Origin: Phytoseiulus persimilis
Lineage: Eukaryota > Arthropoda > Arachnida > Mesostigmata > Phytoseiidae
Length of the DNA stretch: 64,000 bases
Assembly: GCA_037576195.1 (NCBI GenBank)
Contig: JAQZDE010000039.1
Span: 93,343 to 157,342 of the forward strand
Direction: 5' to 3'
A model generated the notes under the pieces. The model ran no database searches, had not been told where the DNA came from, and was given only the letters and a program-made list of their open reading frames with translations. Shown in pieces: positions 11,738 through 24,300 of the stretch (position 1 is the stretch's first letter; each line of letters opens with the position of its first letter). A program made the translations under genes and the position numbers.

Positions 11738-14700
11738 ATGGATGAGTCCCCGCGAGCTGAATCGGTGGACGATATTTATTTCGGTTTGGAGAAAAACAGT
11801 GTTCCAAGCCAAGACACTTCATCTCTAGAGAATAATTCCTCTTCCCATCAGAACAGTCAGGAATCGGAGAATGAAGACGATGACGCGCTTGTGATCGACG
11901 CCCAGGTGAGTTCTAGACTAACGTTGGAAGCTGATTCGAAAGAGTGTTATGGAGCCGCTCCCCTCCCTGGACCCGTTCTCCCCCTGACATCAACTTTCTC
12001 GTTTTGTGTTTCGATTTTGATCAACAATTCGTCATCTATTTATGTGACGCGAACGAAGCTGGTGTGTCCTCTCTCCGGCGTCGTATGTATCCACACATGG
12101 AGTGGGACCTATCCATGCGTGATTTCGCTACTCAGCCAGGCTATCTTCGACCATGACCTCTGGTACGTTTCAGGATGATGCCACCGAAGTCCCGTTTGCG
12201 GAACCGAAGACGCAAGACACTCCTGTGAAGTCCTCCCAGGACGATGCGTTCGACGCGTTCGAAACGGGCGAGTGGCGTCTTCCGGCCTCTGCGTCAACTG
12301 GAGCCCTGAGTGAATCTCTCGATCGTATCAGAGATTTGGCCACTGCGGTCGTGAAGGGAAATCAGGAAGCTAAGGGTAAGGTCCGATGAATTTCCGACAG
12401 TGTCTGTCGGTTGGATCAGGTCTGGATTGGAGCACACAGAGAATCGTCGATGGTCACCTTCAATTCCACGTTCTCCAGCTCAGGGATAATCCTCTCCTGT
12501 TTCCACCCCCTTCTTCCTAGTTCCTATGTCTGATGAGAAAGTTCGTCATTTTCCAGAAGCCAGATCGGAACTAGAGGCTCGGGAAGTCGAAGACAAAAGT
12601 CAGCACTCGCTGGACGAGCCGACTGACAATGAGAAGTCGAACGACAAAACGCTCGACCAGGAAGATCAATCGGAAGATTCGTCACTGGCGGTAGTTGTCG
12701 AAGGGGACAGCGAAGGCGACGATGATCTCAATCAGCAACTACTTGAAGAGCAGCTCGTCAAGGAGAAATCTCCTCCGAAAGAGCCCGAGAAACCTTTCAA
12801 GAGGGAAGAAGAGGCTCTGAACGCTCTGAACAATGTTCTCGATACATTGTGCAAGAGCAAGATGAAATCCAAGGACGAAGACCGCGACGACGGAAGCAAC
12901 ACAGATCAAGGAAGAGCGGAGGACGACAACCGAAAATCTAGCAAGGATCTCTATGACAACCTCGAGGACTTTTCCAGTGGCGAAAGCTCTCTGCCAAACG
13001 AAGATGAATCTGACAGTGATGCTTTGGAGGGAATCCTCGAAGCCGCCTCGGAGGTCAGCTCGAGCGAGGACGAAATGCTCAAGCGGACGGAAACAGCCGG
13101 AACCGCCGGCAACGATGAGGTTGGTAGTTAAACTCTCGCATTCAACGCGCTACCTATTCAGAATCTGTTCCGGGATCCATTTGAAGGGAACTCCACGGTC
13201 TGTGTGAGAAGCGCGCTTGAGTCCACCTAACTGGTGATTGATCTAATGCTTTACTCATCCAACACAGAATGCCACGAAAGAAGGGAAAGCGGATGATCAA
13301 CGAAATCCGGAGCACAACAAGAGTAAGGAACCGGCTGTCAAAAGTGCGCCTGACGGTGTGAAAACCAACGGCGCCACTTCCTTCAAACTCAAACGGAAAA
13401 CTGGTTTGGAAGAGGGCGAGCTCTCCGAGAGCAACTCAAACGGTTCCCATGTCTCCCGGAGGCTCCGAGATCTGAAACGGCGGAAGCGGCGGACGAGAAG
13501 TCAGCGGAACCCGTTGGCCCCTCTGCGTTCGAGGTCTGTCAGTCCATTGTCAGTGAGATTCAGCGGGGACTCTTCGAGTGATGACAGCCCGATGAAAGCT
13601 CCTCTCGTACTGGACAGAACAGCGGTTCGGAAGGTTGTTCTCAGTCCGTCACCATTGAGGGATGAGGCTAATAACGCTACCAACAACGCGTCGACTTGGA
13701 AGAAACTGAACTCGAGTACGAAGAACAGAAACTACAGACAAGCGGGCAACGAGATCACGGCGACAAACCACCTACAAACCACGCTGACGGTTGTGGCGAC
13801 TGCGAACAAGAAGGTAAAGGTGTGTGTTGCTCTTCATCTCTCCATGACGTTAATACGATCCTCTCTCGGTCTTGCAAAACTAATCGAAAGAACTCCACAG
13901 ACGCGGCGCCCCGACAGGGAAGTGTATCAAGTGAGGAAGCGACGGAGTCGGTCTCCACGTGGGAGGAGCCGATCCCCAGTCACACGATCGCCTGTTCGGC
14001 GGAGTCGAACGCCCAGAAGAAGTTTGTCTTCGCGGAGTAAGTCTCCAAAGCGGAGCCGATCGCCGAATGGCCGGAGTCGTTCCATCGGGCAGGCTCGACC
14101 CAAAGGTCGGAGTCGTTCCCCCAAAAGAGGAGCTCGTCTCTCTCCAGGACGTAGCCATTCCCCAGTGTCAAAGACCAAGCGACGATCCACCTCGAAGTCG
14201 AAACGCCGGAAGCGTTCGATCAGCCCGACGCCGCGGAGTCCTAAACGACGCGCGCGGTCGCGATCGCCACGGTCTCCCTTGGAGAAACGCAAGAAGTCCA
14301 AACAGAGGAAACAGAGGACGGCCGAAAAGCGTTCCAAGAAGAAGAAGAAATCCAAGAGTCACAAAAAGACGAAAGCCGTCGAAAGGAGCCGTAGCCGCTC
14401 CTCGTCACGGAGCCCGAGGGATCCGAAGAAGGTGTCAGAGAAGAAACGGAAGTCCAACAGTGGAAGTTGGTCAAGATCCAGATCCAGAAGTATTCACATC
14501 TCAGATGGAGAATCGGTCGTCGCGTCACCCAGAGACAACCTTAAACACGCGCCTCCTCCACCGCCGCCGAAGCGACGCAAGAAGAAGACCCAGCACAAGA
14601 AGGCTGCGAAAGATCAAGGAGAACGTGTCGTTATCGATCTCAGTCAGGATACGAGTCCTGAGCGCGAGATTTCTTCGGACCTCAAACAGGACCCGAAGCA

Positions 14701-16369
14701 GAACAACAAAGAGGGTGAGTCCCAGCATTGGTTACGTGGAGCAACCATCCTTCAAGCTCGTGTAATCGAAACTAACTCCGCCTTTCTGTCTCGACAGATT
14801 CTTCGAATGTTGGGAAAATGTTCAAGACTAGCAAGTCAATTTCGGAGAAGGGCGACAACCTGGTGATCAGTGTCAATTATAAGAAGAAAGCTCTCCAAAA
14901 CATATTCGGGGACGAAACGTCGGATGAGGAGGTGGACCCTCTGCAACAGAAGAAAGACGTTCGGAACGATAAGCCTCCCGAGAAACCTGACAGAACAAGC
15001 CCGGTCAAGAAGAGCCCTGCTCCGAAAGGGCCTCAGACACCGCCCGATAGCAGGAACCAAGACGAATACGACCCCTGTGAGCCGCTTGGAGATTCTCCAT
15101 CAAGCACGCCAACGAATGACGAGCCTGATCAGGTCAGAATATCAAATTCACCCGAAAAAGATTCTCCGGTCGCGGTGACATCATCTCAGGGTAAACCCAC
15201 GGTCGCCGTTCTCCCCATCGTCGATAACAAATCGCCAAAAATCCGAGACAAACGGAAAGTCTCACCGAAGGCTCCACCAGCTCCTCCCCTACCGCCTCCA
15301 CCGAGCAAAGAGAAGCCGCCCTCCCCGCCACCCAAACTAGCACCTCCTCCCGTGCCATCGTTCTTGTTCAATCAACCTCCGACGGTCCAGCCGCAATACA
15401 TCGTCATGAATCCATTCTTGGTCAATCCGTACATGATGCCGATGCAAGCCGCGGCTGCCCCGCTCGTGACCTCGTCAGCGGCTTCAATGTCGCAAGTGTC
15501 TCTATCGTCGACAATAACGACGACGGCTCCGATGACGACGACGGCAACGGTCTCTTCTCGAGAATCTCATGCGACCGGCCCTGTAGAAGGGAGCCCGTAT
15601 TCTCCTGGCGATAGTCCGCTGTTCAACGATCCAATAACGCCACCTACGCCGCTTAGCGCTGAGGACAACGGCGAAGGGTCCTCAAAGCCAGGAGGCGTAT
15701 TTGACCAAATCGCCGCCGGCGTCGTCAAACCAACCAAGAAGAGACAAAAGAAAAAACAGAAGGTGAATCTCGGACGTGTACGGTTCGGATCGACACAAGT
15801 TTCCCCGCCTCGCCCAGTTTCTGATCCGTTTCTGTCCTTCCAGGTCGTGGTCAAAACCGCTGGTCAGCTCGTTGCAGAGTCGAAGGACGGTGATGAGAGC
15901 AATAAGGAGCGCTATGTGAAAATGGACGAAGCCCAGATGAAAATCCTTGATGAACTGCCTTCATCAGCCGTTGAGATGCAGGTCAAGGAGAAGTATCTTC
16001 AGAAACTCCATCGTCAGGAGCGAGTTGTGGAGGAAGTGAAACTGGCATTGAAACCATTCTACAACAAGAAGCAGGTCAGCAAGGATGACTACAAGCTGAT
16101 CATGAAGAAATGTGTGCCCAAGGTAAGGTCCCGATATATTTTGGTGACTTTTCCTTCGACTTGATCCATGCTTCGATCGATCTTAACTCTCACACGTTTC
16201 TCTCACGAGCTCTCATTGCATACTTACTCCACAGATTTGTCATAACAAGAACGGTGAAATTAATCCAGCCAAAATCAAGGCTCTCGTCGAGGGCTATGTC
16301 AAGCGATACCGACATCTGGGTAAGAAACACAAAGCCCAAACAACGGCGAGTGCGGCATCTACTAGTTGA
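11738..16369 (+). CDS. SCAF-like RS-rich pre-mRNA processing protein
   Basis: Probably a nuclear protein linking RNA polymerase II CTD to splicing. Coding exons: 11738-11905, 12174-12375, 12521-13119, 13268-13813, 13901-14714, 14798-16122, 16235-16369; all junctions keep phase, giving 1262 aa. The N-terminal ~500 residues are acidic and Ser/Glu-rich. Exon 5 (residues 506-776) is a long arginine-serine domain ([11 protein letters not shown] type) with Lys-rich blocks. Residues ~900-960 are proline-rich. The last ~90 residues ([19 protein letters not shown], then [14 protein letters not shown] and [11 protein letters not shown]) match the conserved C-terminal domain of SCAF11/SCAF1/PHRF1. No RING or PHD finger is seen, so it is closer to SCAF1 than PHRF1, unless N-terminal exons are missed. 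The start ATG at 11738 follows a likely 5' UTR acceptor. Intron 13814-13900 is 87 nt and stop-free in frame, so retention would extend the RS region. Confidence 0.8.
13901..14714 (+). repeat. Coding RS / SRSP low-complexity repeat
   Basis: Within exon 5 of the SCAF-like gene, codons for Arg-Ser and Ser-Pro recur dozens of times ([17 protein letters not shown]). The repeat also opens long spurious frames on the opposite strand (e.g. 13927-14355). Such domains are phosphorylated by SR protein kinases and drive nuclear-speckle localisation in known SR proteins. Confidence 0.85.
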
Positions 16370-17443
16370 ACGAGAAAAAAAGATGACGGAAGCGAAAGCC
16401 GCAAAACTCCCCTTGGATGAATCTGTACATATGGATCGTAAAGTATCTTCGATCGAACGGCACAAGTGTTGAAATATCCCTTTCGGTGCGAAGCGAGAGA
16501 TAGAATCTCAACTTTTGTGACAACCGATCGTTTCATTCATCTGCTGTACAGACCGAACCTTCTCTCGGAGGTTCATTTTCAAGCGATAACCTCTCAAAAA
16601 CGTCTGCCGAGTAATAACTTCAGTGAATCCATTCGATGGTGATCGGTTGAAGCGAGATATGCTCTCCCAAGCTCACCAATGGTTCAGATTTTTCCTTCAA
16701 GCCATGAGGTGTATCATCGCCTAACGCTGAAGCGTGGAAGCCGGGCAGGGGGAAGGAAAGGATTATTCTGCTTTCTGGGAGATTCGCGATTCGCTCCATG
16801 GGTTCCGTCACTGATGTGAATCGATCAAATTAGTACAACAAGAACGCCGCGCGGCTCAGGAGAGGAACGGCCCTAGAATACCAATTCTCTTTCGGCCCGT
16901 GCGAAGACCAGACAGTGTTTGCTTCGGAGTAGGGTCTCTGAAATTCATTTGACAAGTGTTGCTTGGAAACTGTATATAGCGTGTACAAAATCAGGGGAAG
17001 CTGGAGAGAAGATTTGAAACTAGGAATTTTATCCTCCTGGCTTCTGGAATGAAAGGAGAGTCAGATAACGGGTGGTAGAGAATCCAGTAATATAAAGTAG
17101 TTCTCAATTTTATTTCCGACTGCAAGGAGATTCGATGCCAGACGAGTATCGTGGTCTGCAGCTGTGCATATAGACGCGACGCAGATGTTTTCAACAGTTC
17201 GTGTGGATTGTGTAGATGGGAGGTACATTCTTTCACAGGATTCGTCAAGTACACACATCTGAGTGCGAAATCATTCTCTCCGCGCAGGCATGTCTTATAA
17301 GCAGATGCTGTGTGAGTAAATACGTCAGTTTCTATAGGAGTGGGAACGCTGTTGAATATTTCCCGGTTTCTCACTCAAACGAAGACGAACATAAACATGA
17401 GCATCCCGCCCGCCGTAATTTGTAAACTGAAAATGATTGATCC

Positions 17444-17449
17444 AATAAA
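17444..17449 (+). terminator. Candidate poly(A) signal
   Basis: AATAAA about 1.08 kb after the stop of the SCAF-like gene, and the first canonical hexamer I see after that stop on this strand. Assignment to that gene is by position only. Confidence 0.3.
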
Positions 17450-17470
17450 TACAGAAATCATGAACGTAAT

Positions 17471-17781
17471 TCAGGATAACTCTCACTACCGGTCATTGCA
17501 CGACCGACGGGTTGGTATTTCTGAGATTATTTCCGGATGTGGACGGACTAAGCCCTGCATGTCCGATCGACTCCGTAGTTCCCGAAGTAGCGAAAAGGCT
17601 CATTTTTTTCACCGGTGATTCCGGCGCGGAATACCAATTATATCCTTGGCATAGTCTTGACCTGAATGAGAGAACAATAGGAGACATAGCCTGGGTGATG
17701 CACGAAATTTATTCAATCCCGTTCTCCTCCTCCGACTTGCGTTTGAGATTTTTCATTCAAAAAACACTTGGAAACAGCTGA
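17471..17781 (+). CDS. Possible unassigned terminal exon
   Basis: An open frame of about 100 codons follows an acceptor-like aattcag at 17468-17474 and ends at the TGA at 17779-17781. Its composition looks protein-like (VFLRLFPDVDGL ... YPWHSLDLNERTIGDIAWVM). No start codon, family match or upstream exon was found. It may be a chance ORF inside the SCAF-like 3' UTR. Confidence 0.2.
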
Positions 17782-18311
17782 GGTTGGTTTTCCGTTTTGT
17801 CGGAGGGTATTATTGTTACGTCAAAGTTCCTTATGAAGATTGCTTCCGTTTTTACAAAATGAATGTCCTTTTCAAGCAGAGATAAGTAATAATGTACAAC
17901 GTTTAAATATTATCATCTTTCATGTCGTGAACGCTCGAACGCATTCGAGGGAAATGCGTTCGAGTTTTCGAAAATCTATACAACACTTCGTCACTTAAAG
18001 AAAAAAACTCTCGACCGTTCGGGCTTCCCCGGGTTCACTTGAGAGGATTCCTTGTTACAGTCTGTCATGTCGGCCTTTGAAAACGGCAGTTTCGCCACTC
18101 CGGCCTCTAGTGTTGGCGCTAGCGAACGAAACTACATCGGCTGAAAGATCGGTTCATGACAGACTCGTTCAACGCTGCTCACTCGCACCTGGTTTGCGAG
18201 AGCCCTTGCGGTCAAGTTCATGGCTATCCGGCGACAAGAGTCCGTCGAAGTTGCGACAGGCTCTATCAATGATGATGATGATGACACATCGGAGACTGTC
18301 CCTTCTCGCGT

Positions 18312-21300
18312 CTACTTGTCGGGCTCGTCCATGTTTATATCGCCTCCGATTATGGAGTCCAGAAGCTTGTAGTTCTCAACGTTGTCCCACTTCAGCCCTT
18401 TAGTTCCGTCACAATCGTCCTTCGAATCTTCTTCATCCTTGATCGATAATAACACAGGACTGTTCTCACGTCCGCCAGCTGAAAAATTCATGCGTGCCCG
18501 GGGCAAGCGATTAATAGAATAGCTCTTCTCATTCTCCGGGGGGAAACTAGACTATTGCGCTCTCAGCCATTGATCAGAGAGAAGGCTGAGGAGGAGCTCT
18601 TCGAGCATGCACTACTGACCAGGGAGATCTTCGAATAAGTTCATGGTGCCGGTGCTTTCCACAGGACCTCCCGAAGGAGCCGTGAAACAGTTGAGGTCGC
18701 CGTACTCTTCGAGATGCTCTTCTCCCCCCAGGTGGCTGCCTGCAAATCCGAACACAGTATCATCCGGCGGAAGTTTCATCGTCACTGCGCTTGCAGAACT
18801 CGCCGACACCTTGACGCCCACTGATGACGTTGAATCTGCAGAGACAAAGAACACTGAGAAAGATATCCGGGGAAAGATGCGAGGATTCGCAATGTGCATT
18901 TGGCATTGCGTAGACACATACTCAGGCTAGGATCGTCGTTGAGATGTTTTGTGGCGCCGTTTGTTATATCCATGTCTTCTTCATCTTCCAACGCTCCGAC
19001 GGGAACCGCGGTTTTCGTAGCTGCAGGAGATGTTATGTTCACTTGTACTCTGTGGCCTGCGTTTCTCGTCCACGCTGTGTAAATCTGATTGATTACGGTG
19101 AACATGTTATTGAAGTCCGTCTGATTGCTAACTGCCGCCAGGGTTGCCAACCCATTGGTGATCTCTCGCATTTTCGCCAACTGGAAAGTGACATTCACGA
19201 ATGAAAATCTCTCGGGATGAATCCTAGGTCGTAGAGAGTCAGATAGAGGAGGCAGGATCCGACTCGGTCACCTTGTCGCTGTATTTCATTTCCGAGCCAG
19301 GGCCTTCACTGAGATCGCTCATGATATCGACAGGGAAAGGTTCAGTTCGACGCCACTTGTCCGGGATGAGGCAATCCTGCATGGGTATTGAATGAGCCAT
19401 CGCGACTACAAACGCGTGACTGCAGGGGAGATGATAACTCTGGTGGAATGCGCAATTGCACGAGAAGTTCTTCCCGGGTTGAACTGTCCCCTTGCCCGCG
19501 ACTGAGGATACAAGGTAGGTGGATTCGTTGACGGTTTGGGTCACGGAAAACTTATAAGTCCTGGAATGAATCATATATCATTACTGACCCGTTATGGAGT
19601 CTGCGTTCCGGCGTTTCCCGGCTGTGACCTGGCAGTGGAGGAAGCGGTTCGACAGGATTACCCGGGCTTGCAACGGGCGGCATACGTCCTTGCGACATAT
19701 TTCTTCCCACCGGGCAATGCAGAGCGGTAATAAGCGATCGGACACTGCATAGTTCTCGTGGCGAATAGCGCGCTTAGCGGAGAATACATCTAAAGACCTC
19801 CCAACGCCGGCATACCCGACAGCCTCACACGTGTGCGTGTGTGGTGATCCGAGCGGCACCGGGAAAACATTGTGTGAAAACATAAAGAAGACACTCTTCG
19901 AGTGTTCTTCACGGAATATCACCGCGTTCGGATGTATGCCGACGTTGGATGAAGCATAAATCTGCGTGAATTCCTCTTTGTGCCAACTTTGACTCAGAAC
20001 TGTCGAGTTTAGTCACCGAGGTAAACATTTCCCGTAAAATGTCTCTGAGGCCGTCCGAAACCATGTGATGCATTTCTGTCGAATTCGGCTCCCCGGAGAC
20101 TCCAAGCTCGTGCTCACCATAGTGTTCCATTCTCGCAGGGTGAGCTTCCAGCTGAACAACACAATGGCAGCGACTGAGGCTGCACAGAAGCCACGGATCC
20201 CCGAGGAACAACTCCGACAAATTGGCCGAGTGTTGAAGGACCCAGGAAGGCCTCTGAAGGAGCGCTTTCGAGCTCTATTCACATTGAAAAATCTTGGTAA
20301 GCTACGCAGTCGACGAGCGGCGAGCCAGTGTCCGGAGTGTGTCTATTCAAGAGGATTGAATCCCGAACTTCCTCATTTTGTCACAGAGGGCGGCGTTCCA
20401 TACATCAGCCAAGCTTTCAACGATAAGTCAGCTCTACTCCTTCACGAATTGGCTTACTGCCTGGGACAAACTCAAGACCCGGAGGCGATTCCGATTCTCG
20501 TCAAAGTTCTCGCCGACTCGCAAATGGAAGCGATCGCTCGACATGAAGCGGGAGAAGCGCTAGGAGCCATAGGAGTACTCCACCAGAAGGCTAGATCGGT
20601 TCTCGAGAGCCACAAGAACGACTCGAATCCAGTCATCGCTGAAACTTGCCAATTGGCCTTGCGGCGGATAGAATTCATCCACAGTGCGGGGTACAAGGAG
20701 GCCAATGTGAAATGCTCAGGTTACGGTTCTATAGACCCAACACCGCCGTTTGAGGAACACAGCAAGAGTGTCGAAGAATTGCGAGAGATCCTGATAGACC
20801 CGAAGAAGCCACTGTGGGAGAGGTAAGACGATAATTTCCGTTCGGGTTCTGGAAACGAGCTCCGATCCAAGAAGGTTCAACGTCTATGCGTTTAATGCCA
20901 TCAACGTCTGATGTTGTCGTTTCCAGATATCGAGCCATGTTCTCTCTGAGGAACCTCGGTTCACCCGAAGCCATCAAAATACTCGGTGAAGCCTTATTTT
21001 GTCCATCGTCGGCCCTGTTTCGCCACGAAGTCGCGTTCGTTTTCGGTCAACTCCAGTCGGAGGAGTCGATTCCATATCTGACGAAGTGTCTTGAGAACAC
21101 TCAAGAATTGGGCATGGTACGGCACGAATGCGCAGAAGCGCTTGGCAGCATCGCGACTGATGACTGCAAGAAGCTGTTGAGAAAGTACCTGGATGATCCC
21201 GAGAATGTCGTTCGAGAGAGTTGCGAAGTTGCATTGGACATGTGCGAGTACGAGAACTCGGCCGAGTTCCAATATGCTGACACTTTGTCAAAAGTGCGCC

Positions 21301-24300
21301 TGGTTCACAATAAGTGTCGCGACGGTGTGTATCCGGGTACGCGAGTCAATCGCGCAGCAGTGCCTCTGGAGAAAGTTCCTTGGGATGTGGATTTCACTGA
21401 ATATCAGCCCACTGAATACGAGGACTCGAAAGTTTTGGAAGATAAGCCCTGGGCGGATGCCAAAATCACCGGAAGCGGCTCGGGGCTGAAGTTCAACGGA
21501 GTCGATGGCGGAGTGAACCGAATATCCTATGAAGGAGAATACAAGGTTGTGAACGGTCGTCCCCTGAATCCCCAGGGACGAACGGGGATCACTGGAAGAG
21601 GTCGACTTGGGCGTTACGGGCCGAACCATGCGGCGGATCCAATCGTGACTCGTTGGCAACGAGACGCCCAAGGGAAGCAAGTATTCAACGAAATCACCCT
21701 GATGCCAGTCCTGGAATTTGTGGCGATTCAACGCCGGGATAACGGCCAATGGGCGATTCCTGGGGGGATGGTCGACCCAGGCGAGAACGTTAACTCGACT
21801 CTCAAGAGAGAATTCCTGGAGGAAGCGATGAACTCTGACAGCGGAGTATCGGAAGCTCAGAGGAAACTCGTGGAGTCATTCTTTGGAGGAGGTCAGCCCA
21901 TTCACAAGGGCTACGTCGACGACCCCCGGAATACGGACAATGCGTGGATGGAAACAGTAGCAGTGAACTATCACGACGAGAAAGGTGATATCGTGGGAGG
22001 TATGGAGTTGTCGGCTGGGTCAGATGCAGGTAAAGTCTGCTGGATGCCAATGACCCAAGAACTGGACCTCTACGCGAATCACGCATCATTCCTCGAAAAA
22101 GTCGCTGAGAAGCTCGGGGCTCATTGGTGAAGTCATCAGTCGGACATTTCTCTGTTTGTGTCTTCCTTTAACTCCATCAATGAGGGAAATAAAGTTCGCT
22201 CTCAAGGGGAATAACGTTTGCATTTCTAGTGACGACTTCTGATGCAGATGAAGAAGGCACCTCGGTGCGAAGAAATGAAGCTCCGAGAAATGAAGCTGTC
22301 TAGAACGGTAAGCTGGAAGTGAGCCACATGTTTAAGAGTGGTCTGACAGGCACTCACCGCGAAATCCGAACTTGGGTCAGAACGTGCAAAGCGGCGTAAT
22401 CGCAGCATAGAGAGATGAGCCTGGCTTCGTGTTCGACCATTTTCATGTGGTACTCCCGGATGTCACACAATAACCGATCTGTGTTCGTTTGTTCGATTAT
22501 ACCTGGAGAGTAAACGTCAAATGTCATAAGGAAGATACGGGAGCTGCATCGCCCATTGATGGGTTGATCGCACGGGAGATTCCGGTTAATAGTGGTCACG
22601 CCCTCAATGAAACGTAATGAACTCACCAGTTACGGCGTAAACCAGATTACATAGAGCGTCAGACAAAGTCTGCGATCTCTCACAGACGAGTGACATGAAC
22701 TGCGAGAGGACCTCGACGCGGTCATTCATTCCATTCGCGAACGGTACAACGCCTTCTCTCTGGAATACAGGGCATCGTTTCGGTTGTTGTGTCTTGAGCG
22801 CTCAAATCCCTCACACTGTCGCTGAGCTCAAGATCTTGGTATATTCATCAACTCACTCTGAATCCAGCCCACATTTCTCTCGCGGGATGCCATTGGGTGT
22901 TGAAGTATTTGGCGAAGCGCGTTTCGATACCGTCGAGTTTCTTCAGGTGTTCGTTGTAGTTTTTTTCTTGCAAGCCTGAGAACATGCCTCGCAGCGTCTT
23001 GCAGATTCTCTCTTGAATCGGTAACGAGAGATCGATTCTGGTCATTTCTTTGAGCATAGATCGAACCACATGGAAATGACAGTAGAGTACACAACGGGCT
23101 CCTTCGAACAATGAAGCGAGTTGATTCTTAAGACGACGATGTTGTTCCCGATCTAGGAGTATGCAGCGCACGTTTCGCGCAGCCGGTTGATTGTGTTGGA
23201 TGAAGACGTTCAGCAGCAGACCTTGATGAGGATGAAAGCGTTCGGCAAAAGATCAGTTTAGACGAAGTGTTAGTAATTCGCTGAACTACTACTATCGAGA
23301 AGGCAGAATGGCAGTACGAGGGATCTGCGAAAATCTTACCAGCCATCAGGCGGATCGGCTTCATAAGGATGGCGAACGCGAAAGGCCCTCCGAGGCCTTG
23401 GGCGTCATGCCCCGAGAAGGAAACGAGGGAATACTCAGGATTCATGGCGAAGTGGTACCCCGCGTCGAACAACAGGATTTCGGGATATAGAGCAAACTTT
23501 CTCTTCATGTGTCCTGTTTGGAAAAACACTGCAACCAGTTCCGACTGGTTGTTCACAATTATTGAGGAACGACTCTCGAGGTCGCATTCCTCCAGCTTCT
23601 GGAGCTCCTGGAAAAGCATAAGGAGATGGATCCGTATTATTTCTGAAGAAGACACCATACTCCACAACTAAAGTGTTCATCCTTCAGGGCTCGTGTAACG
23701 AACTCTTTAGGTCTGTCAACGACCAACATCCGGAACGGGAAGTTACCTGAAGAAGGACTTCAACAGGGGCAGCGTCCCCCAATAGAGTCAGCTTTTCAGG
23801 AAGATCGACTATTCCTTTCAAAGTCAGCGCTCGATACTCCTCTTGAGGACCGATGTCTTCCTCTGCATCGGGTTCCTCGTCCCCGATACCCATTCCAAGG
23901 CCCATGCCCGGCACTGGCGAAGGGTGTGCGCCTGACTCATCGAGATCTTCAGCGTCAAGTAAATTGACTCCAATCGTCTCGGTTTCCACAACGTCTGGGA
24001 CTCCGCTGCAAATTAGTCATGGACTTCAGACTCATCCGATTCGGTTCACAGAGAGGGGGTGGACGATGAGGTTAGTTACGGAATCGCGGATAGTAGCCGG
24101 CAGTATCACGTTCATGCGTCGAATTTCCAAACTCACTCGAGAGAGTCTTCGACGACTTCATCCTGTATGACGCTGGCAGGAGCGATAGGAGTGCTCGGTT
24201 GCTGAATGTCGGGTGTTCGTTCTGTGTGATCATGTACGGGATCGAGTTTGAGCACAATAATGCAGTCAACTTTTCTTTCGTATTTAACAACAACTGTAGC

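Larger units (their letters stand above)
16370..18311. other. Convergent 3' intergenic interval
   Basis: Lies between the stop codons of the SCAF-like gene (plus) and the ZSWIM-like gene (minus), so it should contain both 3' UTRs. An AATAAA on the plus strand at 17444-17449 is the nearest clear candidate for the SCAF-like transcript, about 1.08 kb after its stop. On the minus strand, tttatt at 17708-17713 could serve the ZSWIM-like gene. A possible unassigned exon at 17471-17781 is listed separately. Confidence 0.4.

Noticed and set aside
13927-14355. Minus-strand ORF rich in Phe, Arg and Leu
   Set aside because: Mirror image of the repetitive RS-domain codons of the SCAF-like gene; no independent evidence.
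19581-19922. Minus-strand ORF considered as an extra ZSWIM-like exon before the SWIM finger
   Set aside because: Its usable donors do not give the phase required by the SWIM exon at 19560, whereas the exon ending at 22358 fits exactly. The sequence also does not resemble ZSWIM proteins.
20065-20163. Upstream in-frame ATG for the DOHH-NUDT9 protein
   Set aside because: The extra 33 residues match nothing in DOHH and cross a likely acceptor (cattctcgcag). The ATG at 20164 has a good start context and fits the family N-terminus.
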